13,371 nucleotides of DNA from CAZVFX01 sp964626565 (lineage in GTDB: Bacteria > Myxococcota_A > UBA9042 > CAIXZC01), in assembly GCA_964626565.1 (NCBI GenBank), contig CAZVFX010000158.1:1-13371 (forward strand). Reading direction: 5' to 3'. Shown here in pieces: positions 1-5,716 of this stretch. The first letter of the stretch is position 1, and each line of letters starts with the position of its first letter. Both the position numbers and the translations under genes were made by a program. The notes beneath the pieces were generated by a model. That model made no database searches, had not been told where the DNA came from, and saw only the letters and a program-made list of their open reading frames with translations.

Positions 1-21
1 TCTAGGAGCTTGGGAGCCGAC

Positions 22-1140
22 ATGAACCAACCCCTTCGACCGGTGTTTCCCGTTGTGTTGGTGTTCTTCTTCTTCATGGCGGGATGCGACTACCATATCA
101 ATGCATTCGACCCCCAACTGCAGCCGCCGAAAACCACCGACGAAGGTGCCGCGGCAGAGGTGGTGCCAGACGACTTGAGCGAGTCGGTCGATGTGGTGGA
201 GGACACTGCTGAGATCGCAGTGCCCGAAGTCGTTTCGGACTTGGCGGTGAAGCCGGAGACCAGCCCCGACGAGGTGGAAGAAATTCCTGGCTGCACCGAC
301 CCTGAAGCCCTTAACTACGATCCAACGGCCACCGTGGACGACGGGTCCTGCATGAATAACGTCACCATCACGTTCAATGTCGACATGTCGTGCACCGGCG
401 ACGTCGTGGCGCCTCAGATCGCCGGTGGGGAGACCTTCGGCATGCCCGGTGACTATCCAATGGAAGACCCGGACGGCGACGACGTGTGGACCGTCTCCGT
501 CACCCTGCCGCCGGGGCTCACCACCGCGTACACTTACACCAGCGACGTGTGCGAGAACTGGTCGTGCAAAGAGAACATTGCAGGCCAACCGTGCGCGACC
601 GACCCCTACTTTGACCGCTCCTTCAATACCGGCATGGAGGATCAAACCATCAACGCCTGTTTCGGCAACTGCGGTGATGGGTTGTGCGGCCAGTGCCCGG
701 TGGGCAGCCCGCCTTCCGACACGGTCGAATCGTGCGAGTCACCAAAGGTGAAGGTGGTTTTTTACACCGATCTCGCCGAGGTGTGGGAGTTGGCCATGGC
801 CAACGTCATCGCGCTGCAGGGCTCTTTCGACGGGGAAGGCTTCTGGCCCGGTATCGTGATGGAGCGAATTCCGGCGACCAGACTGTTCCGAGTGGCCGTA
901 TGCCTGGCCCCGGACGCAGACCACACGTATAAATTCGCTTCCTACGAGTTCGCCAATGACGTCAGCGAATTCCCCAACGGAGCCTACGCGGTGGAAGACA
1001 ACCCCTGCCCCGACGGCACAGTGACCACCGACTGCGAATTCGGCACCTGCACCGACCGTATCCTCACCACCGCCGATGAAGACATGGTTCTCGGGGTCTA
1101 CCCCTGGGGAGAATGCGATGGCTATCCATTTGAGGGATAG
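22..1140 (+). CDS. Lipoprotein with GCTDPEALNY motif and two beta-sandwich-like domains
   Basis: Predicted surface lipoprotein of 372 aa; function unknown. ATG at 22 is chosen over the upstream TTG at 10 because GGGAG (12-16) sits 5 nt before it. The signal peptide is very hydrophobic (a VVLVFFFF core) and ends in a lipobox MAG-C, lipidated Cys22. Residues 23 to about 88 are an acidic Val/Pro/Glu/Asp-rich linker. Residues 90-110 carry a Cys-bounded motif, GCTDPEALNYDP then DDGSC, a short module well known from large secreted proteins of marine Bacteroidota. Two domains follow, starting near residue 114 (VTITFNVDMS) and residue 242 (VKVVFYTDL, then QGSFDGEGFWPG). Their opening pattern resembles starch-binding or early-set Ig-like beta-sandwiches, but the assignment is by eye. 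Several Cys pairs suggest an oxidising, extracytoplasmic location. It converges on the minus-strand gene ending at 1265. Confidence 0.85.
   Translation: MNQPLRPVFPVVLVFFFFMAGCDYHINAFDPQLQPPKTTDEGAAAEVVPDDLSESVDVVEDTAEIAVPEVVSDLAVKPETSPDEVEEIPGCTDPEALNYDPTATVDDGSCMNNVTITFNVDMSCTGDVVAPQIAGGETFGMPGDYPMEDPDGDDVWTVSVTLPPGLTTAYTYTSDVCENWSCKENIAGQPCATDPYFDRSFNTGMEDQTINACFGNCGDGLCGQCPVGSPPSDTVESCESPKVKVVFYTDLAEVWELAMANVIALQGSFDGEGFWPGIVMERIPATRLFRVAVCLAPDADHTYKFASYEFANDVSEFPNGAYAVEDNPCPDGTVTTDCEFGTCTDRILTTADEDMVLGVYPWGECDGYPFEG
1122..1140 (+). terminator. Hairpin overlapping the stop codon of the first gene
   Basis: CTATCC (1122-1127) and GGATAG (1135-1140) form a perfect 6-bp stem with a 7-nt loop, and the TAG stop lies in the right arm. 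No T-tract follows, so an intrinsic terminator is not proven. It may instead stabilise the 3' end of the mRNA. Confidence 0.3.
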
Positions 1141-1159
1141 ATGGCTTAGGGTTTGGGAC

Positions 1160-1240
1160 CGAGGCCGGCTGCGGTTGGTTGCATGCACTCGCCGCAGTCG
1201 CCGGGGATGGAGCGCTGGGCAGGCACTCAGTCGCACTGAC
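1160..1240 (-). pseudogene. Decayed copy of the 3' part of the small Cys-rich lipoprotein gene at 2127-2459
   Basis: On the minus strand this stretch reads VPAQRSIPGDCGECMQ, then PTAAGLGPKP and a stop. It closely matches VPAECSVPGDCGECMQLTAACPGPN of the intact gene at 2127-2459. The DNA also matches without gaps over about 75 bp, including the shared run gcatgcactcgccgcagtc (1180-1198 against 2225-2243). A TGA stands directly before the matching frame, two of the aligned Cys codons are changed (to Arg and Gly), and the frame stops early, so it cannot make the protein. It is in the same orientation as the intact gene, with the lipoprotein gene 1265-2101 between the two copies. This is consistent with a tandem duplication followed by decay. 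Confidence 0.7.
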
Positions 1241-1264
1241 CCGGCGAATCATTGACTCCTTTCA

Positions 1265-2101
1265 TCAGTAGTCGGTGGGCCAATGACCGATTTCGATGGA
1301 AACGGTGGGTGTAAGGTCGTTACTGTGGATCAGAATGAGCCCCTCTCCTGGACCGGTGCAGGTCATCCGGAACTCGGCATCAAGTTCTCCAGGCTCGACG
1401 GTGAAGCTCCCGGGAGGAGGTTCGAGGTAGAGAAAGTCGGAGTCGAGGTCGAGCTCTATGGAGAACTCCAGGGTAGCGTCGCCGTCATTGCCGATCCGAA
1501 TGTCGGAGCCGCACACGGTGCCGGATATGGGAGACGGCTCGTAACTGCGGCAACCGGTACAACCGGTGGAGCCGGGGGTATAGGTGATAATCGGCTGGGG
1601 AGACGGGACCGGTTTCTCAGACTCCAGACCCGGCTCGCCGATTATCCACGGTCCGCCCTGGCCTGCGAAATTGGTCCACGTCCCACATCCGCCCCGTCCA
1701 TCGAGGTTTCCGTAGAATGCGCCCTCGATTTTTGTGCCCCCCGAGAAGGCATCGAAATGCCCGTTCAGTGATGCGCCTGAGTTCAGGTGGCCACCGATCT
1801 CGCCCTTGTATGAGTTCTTTGAATCGCTAAAGGCCAGCGCACCCGCTATTCTTCCCTTGGCGATGTCCAACTCAATCTCAATGGGAAAGGTGATGGGGTC
1901 TGTGTCGGAGAAGGCCATGCGGCCCACAAACTTCCCGGACACGAGCGGGTATGTGGCGGGGTCGACGGAGCAGAGTCGGACGGGCCCCGTATCCTCGCCG
2001 CCCGGTGAAAGCCCTCCCGCATCAGACGAGTCGCCGCAGGCTCCGACGGCCGCAGCAGCAATGGCAAAGATAGCGAACAGAAACATCCGGCCTGAATTCA
2101 T
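1265..2101 (-). CDS. Lipoprotein with C-terminal Ig-like (HYDIN / choice-of-anchor-D type) domain
   Basis: Predicted outer-membrane lipoprotein of 278 aa; role unknown. ATG at 2101 is preceded by GAGGA 4 nt upstream. The signal peptide is Ala-rich (residues 1-21) with lipobox VGA-C, lipidated Cys22; Gly at +2 does not signal inner-membrane retention. A short Gly/Ser linker precedes a beta-strand- and Gly-rich middle domain (about residues 53-155, with repeated short GxxxG-like turns). A Pro/Ser linker follows, with a CTGC pair at 181-184. The last domain (about 194-272) has the pattern IRIGNDGDATLEF, then an acidic stretch, then VEPGE, EFRMTCTGPGEG and IHSNDLTP. That order is typical of Ig-like ASPM/SPD-2/HYDIN-type domains. 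It lies 25 bp downstream of the small Cys-rich lipoprotein gene, probably in one operon. Confidence 0.85.
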   Translation of the reverse strand: MNSGRMFLFAIFAIAAAAVGACGDSSDAGGLSPGGEDTGPVRLCSVDPATYPLVSGKFVGRMAFSDTDPITFPIEIELDIAKGRIAGALAFSDSKNSYKGEIGGHLNSGASLNGHFDAFSGGTKIEGAFYGNLDGRGGCGTWTNFAGQGGPWIIGEPGLESEKPVPSPQPIITYTPGSTGCTGCRSYEPSPISGTVCGSDIRIGNDGDATLEFSIELDLDSDFLYLEPPPGSFTVEPGELDAEFRMTCTGPGEGLILIHSNDLTPTVSIEIGHWPTDY

Positions 2102-2126
2102 GTCGTCCTCGGCATACGATTCGTCC

Positions 2127-2459
2127 CTAATTACACGTCACGGTTGGGTTTCCGGTGACGTTGAAATCGCTGTCGGTGGAGTTACTGCACGCGGTGTTGG
2201 GACCGGGGCAGGCCGCGGTCAGTTGCATGCACTCGCCGCAGTCACCCGGGACGGAACATTCGGCAGGCACTTGCTTGCAGACCCCCGGTTCGTCTATGCC
2301 TCCTTCGAGGATGCAGTAGAGGCCGTCGGCACAGTTCGGGCCGAATTCACACTCCTCCCCCGCCGCGGCCGGACCGCCGCCGCCTCCACCGTCGTCCGAA
2401 CACGCCCAGACCGAGGCGGAAATGGCCAGTGCTGTCAACACAATCAAGGACATTCTCAT
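2127..2459 (-). CDS. Small Cys-rich lipoprotein
   Basis: Secreted small Cys-rich lipoprotein of 110 aa, not assignable to a named family. ATG at 2459 has a strong AGGAGG 8 nt upstream; a second ATG two codons later (2453) fits less well. The signal peptide ends in lipobox VWA-C (Cys20), followed by SDD and a poly-Gly linker (GGGGGG). The mature part carries about ten Cys in short spacings such as CEFGPNC, CADGLYC, GVCKQVPAEC and GDCGEC, which resemble the dickkopf/EB-like Cys clusters common in myxobacterial surface lipoproteins. It appears to be the first gene of a minus-strand operon with the lipoprotein at 1265-2101. It is divergent from the 1029-aa stalk protein, with 140 bp between the start codons. 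A decayed copy of its 3' end is at 1160-1240. Confidence 0.8.
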   Translation of the reverse strand: MRMSLIVLTALAISASVWACSDDGGGGGGPAAAGEECEFGPNCADGLYCILEGGIDEPGVCKQVPAECSVPGDCGECMQLTAACPGPNTACSNSTDSDFNVTGNPTVTCN

Positions 2460-2485
2460 TGTCTATTCCTCCTGAGCTGGCTTTC

Positions 2486-2514
2486 ACAATAAGCCGAAAG
2501 CTGAGCGAGGGCAA
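2486..2514 (-). promoter_or_regulatory. Candidate sigma70-type promoter of the minus-strand lipoprotein pair
   Basis: On the minus strand TTGCCC (2514-2509), a 17-bp spacer and TATTGT (2491-2486) give 4/6 matches in each box. An inverted repeat, GCTTTC (2480-2485) with GAAAGC (2496-2501), brackets the -10 box and could be an operator or an mRNA hairpin. Assigned by eye only. Confidence 0.35.
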
Positions 2515-2550
2515 GGTCATGGCAGACCGAACATTCTCGTGCGCCCCAAG

Positions 2551-2562
2551 ATCTGGTATAGT
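2551..2562 (+). promoter_or_regulatory. Candidate extended -10 promoter of the 1029-aa stalk protein
   Basis: TATAGT at 2557-2562 is preceded directly by TGG (2554-2556), an extended -10 element. The matching -35 region (TTCTCG, 2534-2539) is weak, as is usual for extended -10 promoters. The start codon lies 38 nt downstream. Confidence 0.4.
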
Positions 2563-2567
2563 GATTC

Positions 2568-2595
2568 GGGCGCCAACGGCTGCGCCCAAAGGAGG
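2568..2595 (+). promoter_or_regulatory. 5'-UTR hairpin next to a strong Shine-Dalgarno sequence
   Basis: GGGCGC (2568-2573) pairs with GCGCCC (2582-2587) around an 8-nt loop. AAAGGAGG (2588-2595) follows immediately and lies 4 nt before ATG 2600. This Shine-Dalgarno sequence fixes the start of the large lipoprotein and rules out the longer reading from 2429. The hairpin could affect ribosome access or mRNA stability. Confidence 0.4.
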
Positions 2596-2599
2596 GTGC

Positions 2600-5500
2600 A
2601 TGCGGCTGTTTTCGAGTCTAGCGGTTTCTGCATTACTGGTCCTGCTTGTGGGGTGCTCGTCCGACGGAGGGACCTCCCTTCTGGAGCCCGATAACGGCGT
2701 GACGCCGGTTGACGAGGTGGTGGAGGTTGCCGGGGTGCCCGATGTGGTGATCCTGCCGGACACCCCCGTGGCTGAGACGTTGCCGGAGTTGGTGTTTGAC
2801 TCGGGGCCGGATCTTTCCGGCTGTGCACCCGGGGAAGGGTGTTTCCTGGACAAGTGCCTCGAAAACTCCGACTGCCTGTCGGGCTGGTGCGTGAACCACA
2901 TGGGCGAAGGGGTCTGCACTGTCCAGTGCGAGGAGGAGTGCCCTTCAGGATGGTTGTGCCAACAGGCTGCCGGGGGCCCTGACCTGACCTATGTTTGCGT
3001 GTCGAATTTCACCAACCTGTGCCGCCCGTGCTCCGATGGCAACGACTGCAAAACGGCCGTCGCAGAAGACGTTTGCGTGCAGTACGGAGAAGGTGAAAAC
3101 TTCTGTGGCGGAGCATGTGCCGGAGTGGATGGGGAGGGTGAAGAATGCCCATGGGGATTCTCGTGCAAGGAGGTTCAGACGGTGGCGGGTGTCACGCTGC
3201 AACAATGTGTCGCGGACGCAGGCGCCTGCCCATGCACGACCCAGTCAGTGGCGTTGGGGTTGTTCACCCCTTGTAAGTCGGAGAACGAGTGGGGAACGTG
3301 TTCCGGTATCCGCGTGTGCGAAGATGCGGGGCTGTCGGATTGCGACGCAGCCACGCCGGCCATGGAAACCTGCAACGGCCAGGACGACAATTGCGACGGC
3401 CAGGTGGACGAACCGGTGGCCGTGGAAGGTGAGTATCTTAACCTGTGCGATGATGCCAATCCCTGCACCGACGACGGGTGTATGGGGGCGGACGGTTGCG
3501 AGCACCTGCCTCTGTCCGGCACAGAGTGCATCGATGGCAACCCGTGCACCATCGCGGACAACTGCCAGGACGGCGTGTGCGCCGGCACAGCCGTTGATTG
3601 CGACGACGAAAACCCTTGCACCGACGACGGCTGCGATGAAGAAGGCGGCTGTCTTTTCAACGCCAACACATTGCCCTGCGATGACGGAGAAGTATGTACT
3701 GTGGCGGACCAGTGCGCCGGGGGCGAGTGCACCGGTTTTCCGGTGGACTGCCAATGTCAGGCCGATGAGGACTGCGCCCAATTGGAGGATGGGGACGTCT
3801 GCAACGGCACCCTGTTTTGCGACACCGGGAAATTCCCTTACCTGTGTCAGGTGAAGCCCGACACGACTGTGGTCTGTCCCCTTCCCCAAGGCGCTGACGC
3901 ACCCTGTCTTGCGGCAACCTGTGAGCCGGCTACGGGCGAGTGCGGTTTTTCGCCGAAGGAAGGCCTAATCGCTTGCGATGATGGCGACACTTGCACCATC
4001 AACGATGTGTGCGCCGACGGTGCATGCGCGGGCGGGCCGCAGGCCAACTGCTTCGACGGCAATCCGTGCACCGCGGACATGTGCGATCCGGCCACCGGCT
4101 GCTACCACGAGGATGTGGAAGGGCAGTGCGATGATGGTAACGCATGCACCACGGGGGATCAGTGCTCGGAAGGTGTCTGTGCAGCCACCGGCCTGGTTGA
4201 CTGCGACGACGGCAATGCTTGCACTAAGGATAGTTGCCAATTGGACGGTCAGTGCCTGAATGCGGCGATAGATGGCTCGTGCAGCGACGGCGATCCGTGC
4301 ACCGCCAACGATTTTTGCCAGGAAGGGCTCTGTGTCCCGGGTCCGGCGCTGCTTTGTAACGACGGCAATCCATGTACCAATGATTCGTGCAGCCCCGTCG
4401 CCGGTTGTCTGCACGAGCCGGCGCAACTCCCATGCACCGACGGGAACGAATGTACTACCGGAGACCATTGCGAAGGGGGCGAGTGCACCCACGATGCGCT
4501 GCTGGACTGTGATGACGGGAACGTGTGTACGTCTGACGGATGCGACCCGGTGAACGGATGCGTACACACGCTCAACGATTCGCCCTGTGACGACGGCGAT
4601 GTCTGCACCACGGGCGACCATTGCCACCTGGGCGGCTGCATTTCCTCAAGTGAGTTGACCTGCGACGATTCCAATCCGTGCACCGACGATTCCTGTTCCC
4701 CAGCCACGGGCTGCCTGTTCCAGCCCAACACCATACCCTGCGATGACGGCAATGAGTGCACGTACGACGATGCGTGCAACGGCGGGGTATGCCAGGGCGG
4801 CGGCTGGGATGATTGCGACGACGGAAATCCGTGCACCGAAGATTCCTGCAATGGACTTATCGGCTGCGTTCACATGAACAACGCTCTGGAGTGCGATGAC
4901 GGCGATGCCTGTACCGCGGGCGAGTTCTGCTCCGGCGGATTGTGCGGTGGCGGTGGTCCGGTGGTGTGCAATGACGGAAACGTCTGCACCGACGACACCT
5001 GCCATCCGGGTGCGGGCTGTATCTACCCCAACAATTCCGTGCCTTGCGACGATGACGAGGTATGTACCCAGGGCGACGTCTGCCAGGACGGCGAGTGCAC
5101 GTCCGGTGAGCCGGTAGTCTGCAACGACAACGTCGGCTGTACTGTGGACGTCTGCATTCCCGGCGGGGGCTGCGACTACACACCGGACAACTCGGCGTGC
5201 GCAGATGGCAACGAGTGCACATCAGACCTGTGCGATCTTGCCAACGGATGCTCCAATCCCCCCGTAGCCAACCAGACTCCTTGCGGGCAGGAAGGGTGGA
5301 AGTGCGTAGACGGCCAGTGCGTTGAATCCCAGCCCTGCGACGGCGGGTGGATCTACAAGGGCCGCTGCTGGTACCAGGGGCCCGTGATGACCAACGGCAA
5401 CTGCCCCACGTGCGACGAAATCTGCTCCGGCCACGGCGGCTGCCACGCACCGCTTCTGGCCGAAGGATGGGACCAGTCGTGTACCGCGTGCAAAGCCACC

Positions 5501-5689
5501 GGCTGTCCCAATTGCGGTTGTCAGGATGGCCCCGGCAACGTGGCCGCTCACGAAGCCGCACCCATGCACAACGGCTCCACCTGCGAGTACACCGACCACC
5601 CCAACTATCCGCCCATTTGCGGCAAGAACCACTGCAATAGCACAGTGTGGGGCAGATACCGCCTCTGCCCGTGCAACGAAACGCCGTAG
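2600..5689 (+). CDS. Giant Cys-rich stalk lipoprotein with a unique 16-Cys C-terminal head
   Basis: Predicted surface-exposed lipoprotein of 1029 aa. ATG 2600 follows AAAGGAGG at 4-nt spacing. The signal peptide MRLFSSLAVSALLVLLVG ends at lipidated Cys19 (lipobox LVG-C; Ser at +2 suggests the outer membrane). Residues 20-74 are an acidic Val/Pro linker. Residues 75-282 are a Cys-rich region ending in a MopE-like putative metal-binding motif, ETCNGQDDNCDGQVDE (256-271). Residues 283-894 hold 21 half-repeats of 24-28 aa. They alternate between C-x-DGN-x-CT-x-D-x-C-x5-GC-x-H and CDDG-xx-CT-xx-D-x-C-xx-G-x-C, and are interrupted by a 75-aa insert (384-458). The half-repeat resembles the Dictyostelium extracellular-matrix CTDC repeat. 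Residues 913-1029 form a head with 16 Cys that I cannot assign. The gene is paralogous and convergent to the lectin protein at 5715-9455. Probable role: a rigid, disulfide-braced, possibly calcium-binding adhesin or matrix protein. Confidence 0.9.
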   Translation: MRLFSSLAVSALLVLLVGCSSDGGTSLLEPDNGVTPVDEVVEVAGVPDVVILPDTPVAETLPELVFDSGPDLSGCAPGEGCFLDKCLENSDCLSGWCVNHMGEGVCTVQCEEECPSGWLCQQAAGGPDLTYVCVSNFTNLCRPCSDGNDCKTAVAEDVCVQYGEGENFCGGACAGVDGEGEECPWGFSCKEVQTVAGVTLQQCVADAGACPCTTQSVALGLFTPCKSENEWGTCSGIRVCEDAGLSDCDAATPAMETCNGQDDNCDGQVDEPVAVEGEYLNLCDDANPCTDDGCMGADGCEHLPLSGTECIDGNPCTIADNCQDGVCAGTAVDCDDENPCTDDGCDEEGGCLFNANTLPCDDGEVCTVADQCAGGECTGFPVDCQCQADEDCAQLEDGDVCNGTLFCDTGKFPYLCQVKPDTTVVCPLPQGADAPCLAATCEPATGECGFSPKEGLIACDDGDTCTINDVCADGACAGGPQANCFDGNPCTADMCDPATGCYHEDVEGQCDDGNACTTGDQCSEGVCAATGLVDCDDGNACTKDSCQLDGQCLNAAIDGSCSDGDPCTANDFCQEGLCVPGPALLCNDGNPCTNDSCSPVAGCLHEPAQLPCTDGNECTTGDHCEGGECTHDALLDCDDGNVCTSDGCDPVNGCVHTLNDSPCDDGDVCTTGDHCHLGGCISSSELTCDDSNPCTDDSCSPATGCLFQPNTIPCDDGNECTYDDACNGGVCQGGGWDDCDDGNPCTEDSCNGLIGCVHMNNALECDDGDACTAGEFCSGGLCGGGGPVVCNDGNVCTDDTCHPGAGCIYPNNSVPCDDDEVCTQGDVCQDGECTSGEPVVCNDNVGCTVDVCIPGGGCDYTPDNSACADGNECTSDLCDLANGCSNPPVANQTPCGQEGWKCVDGQCVESQPCDGGWIYKGRCWYQGPVMTNGNCPTCDEICSGHGGCHAPLLAEGWDQSCTACKATGCPNCGCQDGPGNVAAHEAAPMHNGSTCEYTDHPNYPPICGKNHCNSTVWGRYRLCPCNETP
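3446..5281 (+). repeat. Coding array of 21 alternating Cys-rich half-repeats
   Basis: Each half-repeat starts at a Cys followed by an Asp-rich loop (CDDGN or a variant) and CT, 24-28 aa later restarting at the next CxDGN. Odd copies in the first part end in GCxH-like, even copies in GxCxxG. After the 75-aa insert (3749-3973) the register resumes with a GxC-type copy, so alternation is kept to within one slip. The DNA copies are strongly diverged, so this is an old protein-level repeat, not recent tandem amplification. Confidence 0.85.
5336..5686 (+). other. Unassigned 16-Cys C-terminal head domain of the plus-strand stalk protein
   Basis: Residues 913-1029 leave the repeat pattern. They begin CDGGWIYKGRCWYQG, continue with CPTC, CSGHGGCH, CTAC, CPNCGC, STC, PIC, NHC and CPC, and end four residues after the last Cys. 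The opening W-x-Y-x-G-x-CW resembles the start of the lectin head in the paralogue (GWTHYSGHCYKY). No EPN or WND motif is present. Function is unknown. Confidence 0.7.
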
Positions 5690-5699
5690 CTGGCCCGTC

Positions 5700-5716
5700 A
5701 GCCCGATTGCCGGGCT
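5700..5716. terminator. Bidirectional hairpin between the two convergent giant genes
   Basis: AGCCCG (5700-5705), loop ATTGC and CGGGCT (5711-5716) form a perfect 6-bp GC-rich stem. It begins 11 nt after the plus-strand stop and overlaps the minus-strand TAG stop (5715-5717). No T-tract is present on either side, so it is terminator-like rather than a canonical intrinsic terminator. It is the only structured element in the 25-bp gap. Confidence 0.45.

Noticed and set aside
1283..1771. Plus-strand open frames opposite the lipoprotein at 1265-2101, and a 252-codon frame at 1734-2492
   Set aside because: They are antisense to two genes with clear ribosome binding sites and lipoprotein signals, and show no recognisable domain.
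2429..2599. Upstream extension of the 1029-aa stalk protein
   Set aside because: The extension lacks a ribosome binding site, would bury the signal peptide 57 residues in, and crosses the divergent gene's start. AAAGGAGG before 2600 decides the start.
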